From Candidatus Dormiibacterota bacterium (GTDB lineage: Bacteria > Chloroflexota > Dormibacteria > Aeolococcales > Bog-877), in assembly GCA_003132265.1 (NCBI GenBank), contig PKXE01000083.1, forward strand, positions 13,811 through 26,087: 12,277 nucleotides of DNA, written 5' to 3'. Positions 6,211 through 12,277 of this stretch are shown piece by piece. Position 1 is the first letter of the stretch, and each line of letters starts with the position of its first letter. The notes below the pieces were generated by a model that was not told the origin of the DNA, did not search any database, and saw only the letters and a program-made list of their open reading frames with translations. The position numbers were made by a program, and so were the translations under genes.

Positions 6211-7731
6211 CTACTTCGCGTAGTCGACTGAGCGCGTCTCCCGCACCACGGTGACCTTGATCGTGCCGGGGTAGCTCATCTCACCCTCGATTCGCCGGGC
6301 CACGTCCCGAGCCAACACCACCGCGGCGTCGTCGTTGACACGGTCGGGCTTGACCATGATCCTCACCTCACGGCCGGCCTGGATTGCGAAGGACCGCTCC
6401 ACTCCCTCAAAGGCGTTGGCGATCTCCTCCAGCTTCTCCAGCCGCTTGATGTAGCTGGCCAGGGTCTCTCGACGAGCCCCGGGGCGCGAGGCGGAGATGG
6501 CGTCGGCGCTGAGAACGATGAAGGACATGATGGTAGTCGGCTCGATGTCGTAGTGATGGCACTGGACGGCGTTGACCACCTCCGGGGGACGACCCAGGCG
6601 GCGCAGGATCTCCCCGCCGATGATGGCGTGCGACCCCTCCACCTCATGATCGACCGCCTTGCCGATGTCGTGGAACATCCCCGCCTCCTTGGCGAGGCGC
6701 TCGTCGGCGCCGATCTCGGCAGCGATCATGCCGGACAGGTAGGCGACCTCCTTCACATGAGCCAGGACGTTCTGGCCATAGCTGTACCGAAACCGCAGGG
6801 TGCCCACCAGCTTGACCAGCTCGGGGTGGACATTCTGGAGCCCCAACTCGAAGAGAGCCTGCTGCCCCTCCTCCACGATCCGGGCCGAAACCTCCTCGCG
6901 AGACTTGATCACCACCTCCTCGATCCGAGTGGGGTGGATCCGGCCGTCGCTGAGCAGCTTGTTGAGCGTGACCCGGGCCACCTCTCGCCGCACCGGGTCG
7001 AAGCCGCTCAGGACCACGGTCTCCGGCGTGTCGTCGATGATGAGGTCAACCCCCAGGGCCGCCTCCAGGGCGCGGATGTTGCGGCCCTCACGACCGATGA
7101 TCCGTCCCTTCACCTCATCGTTAGGGAGCGGAACCACCGACACCGAGGTCTCACCGGTCTGGTCGGCGGCGTGGCGCTGAATCGTGGTGACCAGCACCTC
7201 CCGGGACCGCTCGTCAGCCTCCGTTCTAGCGGCGGCCACCGAATGCCGGATGAGCTCCGCTTTCTCGGACACCAGCTCGCGGTCCAGGGTCTGGAGGACC
7301 TCCTGTCGGGCGTCCTCGCGCGATAACCCCGCCACTCGCGCCAGCTCCCGTTCTCCCGTCTCCCGGAGGGCAGTCAGTTCCCCCCGGGCTGCCTCCAGCT
7401 GGGTGCGCTCGGCGGCTAGGGTGTCGCCGCGCTGCAGGAGGTCCTGCTGCTGGCGGTCCAACTGCTCCTCGCGTTGGACTATCCGCTGCTCCAGCCGCGA
7501 GACCTCAGACCGTCGCTCCCGAAGCTCGCCCTCCAACTCGGTCCGGACGCGAAGGGCCTCGGCCTTGGCCTCCAGCCCGACCGCCTTGCGGTCCGCCTCA
7601 ATCGCCGCGCGGGAGGCGACCAGCTCATCCTGGCCGCGCCTTCCCTGGCGGGACGCCATTAGGCCAAAGGCGACGGCGCCCGCAGCGAGCACGGCTAGTA
7701 CTACCAGCAACACGTCCGTTGCTGCACCCAT
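6211..7731 (-). CDS. rny: Ribonuclease Y
   Basis: RNase Y is the membrane-anchored endoribonuclease that starts mRNA decay in many Gram-positive and other bacteria. The 506-residue product has the complete architecture. It has one N-terminal membrane segment (residues about 6-25) and a long charged coiled coil (about 30-190, rich in Arg/Glu/Gln). A KH RNA-binding domain follows (VKGRIIGREGRNIRALE, 208-224, then GVDLIIDDTPETVVLSGFDP). The HD domain carries SYGQNVLAHVKEVA (317-330) and FHDIGKAVDHE (353-363), with H354-D355 as metal ligands, and HHYDIEP. The ATG start at 7731 has GAGGT 7 bases upstream. Downstream of recA is its classical position. In the second HD motif the family's usual His-Ser reads His-Val, a minor change. 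Regulation: a weak promoter candidate lies 30 bp upstream, so it may be transcribed both alone and with recA. Confidence 0.97.
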   Translation of the reverse strand: MGAATDVLLVVLAVLAAGAVAFGLMASRQGRRGQDELVASRAAIEADRKAVGLEAKAEALRVRTELEGELRERRSEVSRLEQRIVQREEQLDRQQQDLLQRGDTLAAERTQLEAARGELTALRETGERELARVAGLSREDARQEVLQTLDRELVSEKAELIRHSVAAARTEADERSREVLVTTIQRHAADQTGETSVSVVPLPNDEVKGRIIGREGRNIRALEAALGVDLIIDDTPETVVLSGFDPVRREVARVTLNKLLSDGRIHPTRIEEVVIKSREEVSARIVEEGQQALFELGLQNVHPELVKLVGTLRFRYSYGQNVLAHVKEVAYLSGMIAAEIGADERLAKEAGMFHDIGKAVDHEVEGSHAIIGGEILRRLGRPPEVVNAVQCHHYDIEPTTIMSFIVLSADAISASRPGARRETLASYIKRLEKLEEIANAFEGVERSFAIQAGREVRIMVKPDRVNDDAAVVLARDVARRIEGEMSYPGTIKVTVVRETRSVDYAK

Positions 7732-7738
7732 GGGCCAG

Positions 7739-7743
7739 ACCTC
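7739..7743 (-). promoter_or_regulatory. Ribosome binding site of rny
   Basis: GAGGT on the minus strand with 7 bases before the ATG at 7729-7731 supports that start. Confidence 0.6.
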
Positions 7744-7760
7744 GCAGTGTCGAGCAAGGG

Positions 7761-7788
7761 ACTATGGAAGGCCCCTCCCCAACTTCAA
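7761..7788 (-). promoter_or_regulatory. Candidate promoter of rny
   Basis: On the minus strand TTGAAG (7783-7788) and CATAGT (7761-7766) are separated by 16 bases, each matching the sigma-70-type consensus at 4 of 6 positions. It lies in the 172-bp recA-rny gap. Both elements are weak, so this is a low-confidence call. Confidence 0.25.
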
Positions 7789-7903
7789 CCCCTCACGAAG
7801 CCGGAGGAGCAGGAAATTAATTGGTAACGGGACCGATTCTAGCGCGAACTCAAGCGCGCCCGGACGTCACCTAGGCTTCCTGCCTTCGAAGTTGGCGGGG
7901 AGC

Positions 7904-9040
7904 TCAGCCCAGGGCAGCGGCTGGCTCTGCCTCCGGCTCCGACTCCACCTGCAACTCCTTGCTCGCGGGGAGCACCGGCTCGCCGATCACCGCCTGCCGC
8001 ACCTTGTTGGCGATCTCCTGGGTGAGCTCGGCGTTGCCGCGGAGCAGGTCGCGGACGTTGTCCCGGCCTTGGCCCAGCCGCATCTCGCCGTAGCTGAACC
8101 AGGCGCCACTCTTGTCGACGATCCCCGCCTCGATGGCTCCGTCCAGAACACTGCCCTCGTAGGAGATGCCCTCGTTGTAGAGAAGGTCGAGCTCCACAGA
8201 ACGGAAGGGAGCGGCCACCTTGTTCTTGACCACCCGCACCCGGACCCGCCCGCCGACCACGTCCAGGCCCTGCTTGATGGAGTCGATCTTGCGAATGTCG
8301 AGTCGGACCGAGGCATAGAACTTGAGTGCCCGGCCCCCGGTGGTGACTTCGGGATTGCCGAACATCACCCCGACCTTCTCCCGCAACTGGTTGATGAAGA
8401 TCACGACGCAATTGGACCGGCTGATCGCGGCCGTGAGCTTGCGCATGGCCTGGGACATGAGCCGGGCCTGGAGACCCACGTGGGTGTCACCCATCTCCCC
8501 CTCGATCTCCGCCTTGGGTACCAGGGCGGCCACCGAGTCGATGACCACCACATCGACGGCCTGGCTCCGCACCAGCACCTCCACGATCTCCAGCGCCTGT
8601 TCGCCAGTGTCCGGCTGGGAGATCAGCAGCTCGTCGGTGTTCACTCCGATCCGCGCCGCGTAGGCCGGGTCGAGGGCGTGCTCCGCGTCGATGAAGGCGG
8701 CGACCCCACCCGCCTTCTGGGCCTCCGCGAGGATGTGCAGGCTGAGGGTGGTCTTGCCTGATGACTCGGGCCCAAAGATTTCCACGATCCGGCCCCTCGG
8801 GATGCCTCCCACCCCCAGTGCCAGGTCAAGGGTGAGGGCTCCCGTCGAGATGACCTCGATGCCCTTAATCCCGGTGCCGTCCCCGAGCCGCATGATGGCG
8901 CCCTTGCCGTAGCTCCGCTCGATCTGGGTGAGTGCGGCCCCCAGCGCCCGGTCCTTCTCACTGGCCACTCGCGCAAGCTCCTTGGCATCGCGGTTTGCCG
9001 GGCCGCTCACGCGCCCCGCGACTTCGAGTGTAGCGCTCAT
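7904..9040 (-). CDS. recA: Recombinase RecA
   Basis: RecA forms ATP-dependent filaments on single-stranded DNA, carries out strand exchange and stimulates LexA self-cleavage. The 378-residue product is full length. It has Walker A GPESSGKT (90-97), catalytic Glu120 in [10 protein letters not shown], Walker B VVVID (164-168), loop L1 around [20 protein letters not shown] (178-197), the [15 protein letters not shown] stretch and loop L2 into [18 protein letters not shown]. It ends in the acidic tail typical of RecA ([13 protein letters not shown]). The N-terminus is about 20 residues longer than in E. coli. The ATG at 9040 has GGAGGT 7 bases upstream. An SOS box overlaps its promoter (separate entry), so DNA-damage induction through LexA is likely. 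It follows cinA, as in many Gram-positive genomes. Confidence 0.98.
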   Translation of the reverse strand: MSATLEVAGRVSGPANRDAKELARVASEKDRALGAALTQIERSYGKGAIMRLGDGTGIKGIEVISTGALTLDLALGVGGIPRGRIVEIFGPESSGKTTLSLHILAEAQKAGGVAAFIDAEHALDPAYAARIGVNTDELLISQPDTGEQALEIVEVLVRSQAVDVVVIDSVAALVPKAEIEGEMGDTHVGLQARLMSQAMRKLTAAISRSNCVVIFINQLREKVGVMFGNPEVTTGGRALKFYASVRLDIRKIDSIKQGLDVVGGRVRVRVVKNKVAAPFRSVELDLLYNEGISYEGSVLDGAIEAGIVDKSGAWFSYGEMRLGQGRDNVRDLLRGNAELTQEIANKVRQAVIGEPVLPASKELQVESEPEAEPAAALG

Positions 9041-9047
9041 TCCGGTG

Positions 9048-9053
9048 ACCTCC
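9048..9053 (-). promoter_or_regulatory. Ribosome binding site of recA
   Basis: GGAGGT on the minus strand, 7 bases from the ATG at 9038-9040; a near-perfect Shine-Dalgarno sequence consistent with high expression. Confidence 0.75.
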
Positions 9054-9068
9054 GATGTGTCGCTGTGG

Positions 9069-9081
9069 GCTCGCCGCGAGC
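9069..9081 (-). repeat. Small hairpin in the recA leader
   Basis: GCTCG-CGG-CGAGC forms a 5-bp GC-rich stem with a 3-base loop, about 30 bases upstream of the recA start codon and just before the ribosome binding site. Role unknown; it may be incidental in GC-rich DNA. Confidence 0.3.
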
Positions 9082-9115
9082 AATGACCGCTTTCAAGATG
9101 ACTCTGTGCCGGCGG

Positions 9116-9129
9116 GGAACAGTTGTTCG
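9116..9129 (-). promoter_or_regulatory. SOS (LexA) box of recA
   Basis: The minus strand reads CGAACAACTGTTCC. It contains a perfect palindrome, GAAC-N4-GTTC, the LexA operator core of Bacillus, Actinobacteria and related phyla (not the CTG-N10-CAG of E. coli). It begins 2 bases after the -10 element and covers the expected transcription start. This geometry would let LexA block RNA polymerase. It is the textbook location for a recA SOS box, so I consider it functional by inference. Confidence 0.8.
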
Positions 9130-9131
9130 CT

Positions 9132-9160
9132 ATTGTAGCGCTTTGAGCCCTCCAGTGGAA
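9132..9160 (-). promoter_or_regulatory. recA promoter
   Basis: The minus strand has TACAAT (9132-9137, 5 of 6 to TATAAT). Seventeen bases upstream is a poor -35 hexamer, TTCCAC (9155-9160). The -10 is convincing because it directly abuts the LexA box; the -35 is weak. The leader to the recA ATG would be about 80-85 bases. Confidence 0.6.
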
Positions 9161-9196
9161 GGTCCTTTCGGCCGGTCTTGGCGGGGTCGCCAGCGG

Positions 9197-9706
9197 TCAA
9201 CTGAGCGCCGCCAGCACCAGGTCCAAAGCGGTGGTCACCGCGCTCACGCGGTTGAGGTGCCGGCCTCGGTCTCGGTCCAGCCGGCGCACCTCGGTGCCGT
9301 CTGGACCAGCAACCGCCACATAGATGAGTCCGGCCGGCTTGGAATCGGATGAACCGGGCCCGGCAACTCCGCTGGTCGAGAGGCCGAAGGTGCTGTGGAA
9401 CCGCTCCCTCACCCCCAGCGCCATCGCTTCCGCCACCTCCTGGCTCACGGCTCCGTGAGCCAGGAGCAGCTGGACCGGGACCCCCAGTGCCTCGATCTTT
9501 AGGGAGTTGGCGTAGGTGACCAGGCCACCCAGGAACGACCTCGAACTGCCGGCGACCGCGGTGAGAACGGCCGCCAGCAGCCCCCCGGTGCAAGACTCCG
9601 CCGTGGCCAGGGTCCTGGCCGGGTTCCGGCCGGCCAGCTCGACCACCTGCGCCGCCTGCGGAAATGCCAGGGCCAGGTCCAAAAGGTCGGGGTCGGTCAC
9701 CGCCAT
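9197..9706 (-). CDS. CinA C-terminal domain protein, nicotinamide-nucleotide amidase (PncC type)
   Basis: PncC-type enzymes deamidate nicotinamide mononucleotide to nicotinate mononucleotide in pyridine nucleotide salvage. The 169-residue product is only the CinA C-terminal domain: TLATAESCTGGLLAAVLTA (32-50, catalytic Ser38 by family position), VTYANSLKIEALGV (63-76, Lys70), AHGAVSQEVAEAMA (83-96) and LSTSGVAGPGSSDSKPAGLI (109-128). Full-length CinA (over 400 residues) also has an N-terminal MoCF-like domain. That domain is absent here, because the start overlaps the pgsA stop by 10 bp. The overlap implies translational coupling. The pgsA-cinA-recA order is classical. Confidence in the domain is high; the amidase reaction is inferred from characterised family members. 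Confidence 0.94.
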   Translation of the reverse strand: MAVTDPDLLDLALAFPQAAQVVELAGRNPARTLATAESCTGGLLAAVLTAVAGSSRSFLGGLVTYANSLKIEALGVPVQLLLAHGAVSQEVAEAMALGVRERFHSTFGLSTSGVAGPGSSDSKPAGLIYVAVAGPDGTEVRRLDRDRGRHLNRVSAVTTALDLVLAALS

Positions 9707-10302
9707 CCCAGCAGGGACCGGAAGCGCCAGAGGTAGACGCCACCACTCCAGAGGGTGAAGATGAGGGCAACTGCGACTAGCCCTCCTCCGAGGGGCCCGA
9801 GCACGGGATAGGGCCGCTGGAGGATCAGGGCCACCACCATCGCGTCCTGACTCAGAGTCTTGAGCTTGGCAACTCGATTCGCGCTGATCGAGATCCCCGA
9901 GCGGGTCCCCCTGGTACGCAGGATCACCACCGCCACCTCGCGGGCGACGATCACGAACCCGGCCCAGGCGGGGAGGGCCCCCTCGCTGACGAGAGGGAAA
10001 AGGGCGGCGATCACCAGCAGCTTGTCCGCCAGCGGGTCGAGGAAGATCCCGAGGCTGCTCACCTCCCGCCGGCGACGCGCGACCATCCCGTCCAGGCTGT
10101 CGGTCGCCGCCCCCAGAGCGAACAACCCGGCCGCGATCTGGTGGCTCCCGGCGAACCCCGCCTCCAGGCAGAAGAGGATCACCGGGATCAGCCCCAGACG
10201 GCTGAGGGTGATCAGGTTGGCGGCTCCCCGCCAGCCCGAACCGAGCGGCTCTGCGACCTCTCCAGAGGTCCTAGGGGGAGCGGCGGTCCCCCTAGTGGTC
10301 AT
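9697..10302 (-). CDS. pgsA: CDP-diacylglycerol-glycerol-3-phosphate 3-phosphatidyltransferase
   Basis: PgsA makes phosphatidylglycerophosphate from CDP-diacylglycerol and glycerol-3-phosphate in the membrane, the committed step to phosphatidylglycerol and cardiolipin. The 201-residue product has the complete CDP-alcohol phosphatidyltransferase signature D-x2-DG-x2-AR-x8-G-x3-D-x3-D at D68, D71, G72, A75, R76, G85, D89 and D93 (TDSLDGMVARRR to FLDPLADK). It has about six hydrophobic segments and NLITLSRLGLIPVILF at the N-terminal membrane entry (29-44). A polar 25-residue N-terminal extension precedes it. The ATG overlaps the upstream yajQ-family stop by 4 bp (ATGA), and its own stop overlaps cinA, so these three genes are co-translated. 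The position before cinA-recA favours PgsA over other family members such as phosphatidylinositol or cardiolipin synthases. Confidence 0.93.
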   Translation of the reverse strand: MTTRGTAAPPRTSGEVAEPLGSGWRGAANLITLSRLGLIPVILFCLEAGFAGSHQIAAGLFALGAATDSLDGMVARRRREVSSLGIFLDPLADKLLVIAALFPLVSEGALPAWAGFVIVAREVAVVILRTRGTRSGISISANRVAKLKTLSQDAMVVALILQRPYPVLGPLGGGLVAVALIFTLWSGGVYLWRFRSLLGWR

Positions 10303-10793
10303 CGGTAGTTGGTGTACTGCAGGGGCACCTGCAGGTCCAGTTCGCGCAGGTCGTGGATGACCGCCTGCAGCGCGTCCTTGTCCTTGCTTGTCACCCGGAG
10401 CTCTTCGCCCTGGATGCGCACCTGCACTTTGGGGTGGCCTGCCTTGATGCGCTTGGTCAGGTCGCGGGCGGTGTCCTCGGCGATCCCTTTGCGAAGTTGG
10501 ATGGCCTGGCGCACGTTGCCCTTGGCGGCCGGCTCGGGCTTGCCCGGGTCGAGGATCTTTAGCGAGAGCTGCCGGCGCACCAGCTTGCTCTTGAGGACGT
10601 CGAGGATGGCGTCAGCCCGGCTGTCGGATGCGGCCAAGACCACGATCTCCTTCTCGTGCAGATCGAGCTCAGCGGTGATGTCCTTGAAGTCGTACCGAGT
10701 CGCGATCTCCCGCTTGGCCTGCTCGACTGCGTTCACCAGTTCCTGGCGATCAAAGTCCGAGACCACGTCGAAGGAGTGTTCAGTGCTGGCCAC
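10299..10793 (-). CDS. YajQ family nucleotide-binding protein (DUF520)
   Basis: YajQ-family proteins are small cytosolic two-domain proteins. A Xanthomonas member binds cyclic di-GMP and partners a transcription factor; for most others the role is unproven. The 164-residue product is full length and matches the family from the first residues: SFDVVSDFDRQELVNAVEQA, IATRYDFKDITAELDL, then GNVRQAIQLRKGIAEDTARD, IKAGHPKVQVRIQGEELRVT and the C-terminal SKDKDALQAVIHDLRELDLQ followed by PLQYTNYR. The GTG start at 10793 gives the typical MAS-type N-terminus, though no Shine-Dalgarno is visible in the 17-bp gap after ftsK. The stop overlaps the pgsA ATG by 4 bp. Whether it binds c-di-GMP here is open. 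The HD-GYP gene 4 kb away shows that c-di-GMP signalling is likely present in this organism. Confidence 0.94.
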   Translation of the reverse strand: MASTEHSFDVVSDFDRQELVNAVEQAKREIATRYDFKDITAELDLHEKEIVVLAASDSRADAILDVLKSKLVRRQLSLKILDPGKPEPAAKGNVRQAIQLRKGIAEDTARDLTKRIKAGHPKVQVRIQGEELRVTSKDKDALQAVIHDLRELDLQVPLQYTNYR

Positions 10794-10810
10794 GACGCCA
10801 AGCGTAGCGG

Positions 10811-12277
10811 CTAGTCCTCGTCCTCGCTGGTGTCGAGCATCTGCTCCAGCTCCGCCAGGTTCATCAGGACCTCACGCGACTTGCTGCCCTCATAGGGTCC
10901 CACCACGCGGGCATCGGAGAGCTGGTCAATCAAGCGGGCCGCTCTGGTGTAGCCAACCTGGAGCTTGCGCTGCAGCAGGGAGGCGGCGCCGCGCTGCTCG
11001 CCGATCACGATCCGCCCGGCGCGCTCGAACAGGGGATCGCGGCGAAGCGCCGGGTCGCCGTGGGCGGGGGCGAGCGCCGCCGCCTGGAGGATCTCCTCCT
11101 GGTACTGGGGACGGCCCTGCGCCTTCCACCAACCGATCAGCTGGTCCAGCTCCCGGTCCGAAACGTAGGCCCCCTGGAGCCGCACCGCCTTGCCGGCATC
11201 GATCGGCAGGTAGAGCATGTCGCCCCGGCCCAGCAGCTTCTCTGCCCCCATCTCGTCCAGGATCACCCGGGAGTCCACCCCACTGCTGACCGCAAACGCG
11301 ATCCGGGAAGGAATGTTGGCCTTGATCAGCCCGGTGATGATGTCGGCTGAGGGGCGCTGGGTGGCCACGATCAGGTGGATCCCTACCGCTCGGGCCAGCT
11401 GGGCAATTCGGCAGATGAGGTCCTCGATCTCATTGGCCGCCACCATCATGAGGTCGGCCAGCTCGTCGATGACGATCACGATCTTGGGCAGGGTCCGCAG
11501 CCCCAGCTGGGGTGCCCGCTCATTGAAGTTGGTGATGTTGCGGGCGCCATGCCCAGCGAAGAGCTTGTAACGCTGCTCCATCTCCATCACCGACCAGCGC
11601 AGCGCCGCGACCGCGGGATCGGCGTCGACCACCACCGGCACCAAAAGGTGGGGTAGCCCGGAGAAGTTGCTGAGCTCCACGCGCTTGGGGTCGACCAGGA
11701 TCAGGCGCAGGTCGCGGGGGGTGGACTGCAGCAGGAGCCCGGCCAGGACCGCATTGATGCAGACGCTCTTCCCGGAGCCGGTCGTGCCAGCTATGAGCAA
11801 GTGAGGCATGCCAGCCAGGTCGCCCAGGACCGGATGGCCGCTGACGTCGGCGCCGAGGGCCACCGCCAGCTTGCTCTTGAAGCCGTTGAAGGTCGGCGCC
11901 TGGACCACCTCCTTGAGGGTCACCAGCTGGGCCGCCTTGTTGGGTACCTCGATCCCGATCGCGGACTTCCCCGGGATGGGCGCCTGAATCCGGATCGGCG
12001 CCGCCAGCGCCATCGAGAGGTCCGGCTGGTACATCAAGACCTTGCGCACCGCGACTCCGGGGGCCGGCTGGAGCTCGTACTGGGTCACCGTCGGACCGGC
12101 GTTGACCCCCATCACCTTGCACTGGACCCCGAAGTTGCCCAGGGTCGACTCGATGGTGCGAATCCGGCTGCGGATCTCGTCCCGGAGCCGCTCTCGCTTG
12201 CCGCTCACGGAGTCGAGCAGATCGACGCTGGGGAGGACCCAGTTGGGCTCGGGCTCTTCGTCGAGCTCATCCGAGTG
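10811..12277 (-). CDS. ftsK: DNA translocase FtsK/SpoIIIE, motor and gamma domains (5' end outside window)
   Basis: FtsK is the septum-bound hexameric ATPase that pumps chromosomal DNA during division and activates Xer recombination. The frame is open from the right edge of the window (488 residues). It begins in the linker before the alpha domain with the family's PNWVLPSVDLLDS stretch. A GTG at 12208 is internal and not the start. The alpha domain follows (GPTVTQYELQPAPGVAVRKV), then the beta RecA-like motor: Walker A GTTGSGKS (164-171), ILVDPKRVELS, Walker B IVIVIDE (266-272), ATQRPSADIITGLIKANIPS and FAVSSGVDSRVILDEMGAEK. It ends in the winged-helix gamma domain (GAASLLQRKLQVGYTRAARL, then VVGPYEGSKSREVL) and an acidic tail. 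The N-terminal membrane segments must lie beyond 12277. A yajQ-family gene follows 17 bp after the stop. Linkage to pgsA, cinA and recA resembles the Bacillus spoIIIE locus. Confidence 0.96.
   Translation of the reverse strand, partial: HSDELDEEPEPNWVLPSVDLLDSVSGKRERLRDEIRSRIRTIESTLGNFGVQCKVMGVNAGPTVTQYELQPAPGVAVRKVLMYQPDLSMALAAPIRIQAPIPGKSAIGIEVPNKAAQLVTLKEVVQAPTFNGFKSKLAVALGADVSGHPVLGDLAGMPHLLIAGTTGSGKSVCINAVLAGLLLQSTPRDLRLILVDPKRVELSNFSGLPHLLVPVVVDADPAVAALRWSVMEMEQRYKLFAGHGARNITNFNERAPQLGLRTLPKIVIVIDELADLMMVAANEIEDLICRIAQLARAVGIHLIVATQRPSADIITGLIKANIPSRIAFAVSSGVDSRVILDEMGAEKLLGRGDMLYLPIDAGKAVRLQGAYVSDRELDQLIGWWKAQGRPQYQEEILQAAALAPAHGDPALRRDPLFERAGRIVIGEQRGAASLLQRKLQVGYTRAARLIDQLSDARVVGPYEGSKSREVLMNLAELEQMLDTSEDED

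Noticed and set aside
6553..7326. Plus-strand open frame of 257 codons opposite rny
   Set aside because: Antisense to the conserved KH and HD domains of RNase Y; composition typical of the complement of a GC-rich gene.
7184..8761. Long plus-strand open frame (525 codons) opposite recA and rny
   Set aside because: It is antisense to two unmistakable, fully conserved genes. Its product is low-complexity (Ser/Arg-rich, then Leu/His/Asp-rich) without any family resemblance, as expected from GC-biased codon positions on the other strand.
9093..9770. Minus-strand open frame of 225 codons across cinA and the recA promoter
   Set aside because: It is a shifted frame of cinA with a Gly/Arg-rich product, running through the recA promoter and SOS box; no family features.

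Overview
The window is about 12.3 kb of GC-rich bacterial chromosome. Nearly every recognisable gene lies on the minus strand. In transcription order, right to left, they are: ftsK (5' end outside the window), yajQ-family, pgsA, stand-alone cinA/pncC, recA, rny, a membrane HD-GYP phosphodiesterase, an MFS transporter, spoVS, miaB and mutS (3' end outside the window). This is the conserved ftsK/spoIIIE - pgsA - cinA - recA - rny - spoVS - miaB - mutS neighbourhood known from Firmicutes and related Terrabacteria. High GC, a stage V sporulation protein S homologue, RNase Y and a Gram-positive-type LexA box at recA together suggest a GC-rich Terrabacteria lineage of the Chloroflexota/Dormibacterota kind. 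That placement is inference and not proven here.

Right part (about 9197-12277): ftsK, yajQ, pgsA and cinA form a tight cluster with a 17-bp gap and then 4-bp and 10-bp overlaps, so probably one operon. It covers chromosome segregation, an unknown or nucleotide-binding function, phospholipid head-group synthesis and NAD/pyridine salvage. recA follows after a 156-bp gap that holds its own promoter: a TACAAT -10 element abutting a perfect GAAC-N4-GTTC palindrome, the LexA operator type of Bacillus and Actinobacteria. rny follows after a 172-bp gap.

Middle part (about 2902-6210): this is where the window departs from the classical synteny. Between rny and spoVS, where Firmicutes usually carry ymdB, sit an HD-GYP c-di-GMP phosphodiesterase-like membrane protein and an MFS permease. 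The HD-GYP gene is preceded by a 170-bp (or longer) intergenic region with two separate 8-bp perfect inverted repeats. Between HD-GYP and MFS lies a 356-bp spacer. It carries a possible 57-codon plus-strand small ORF with a strong ribosome binding site, followed by two hairpins facing the 3' end of the HD-GYP gene.

Left part (1-2872): spoVS, miaB and mutS are closely spaced and probably co-transcribed: a regulator of sporulation or development in other bacteria, tRNA ms2i6A methylthiotransferase and the mismatch recognition ATPase.

No tRNA, rRNA, CRISPR array, insertion sequence or phage gene was seen. Most genes are intact housekeeping genes. No clear undescribed multi-gene system is visible; the best candidates for novelty are the small plus-strand ORF, the paired inverted repeats upstream of HD-GYP, and the HD-GYP/MFS insertion itself.
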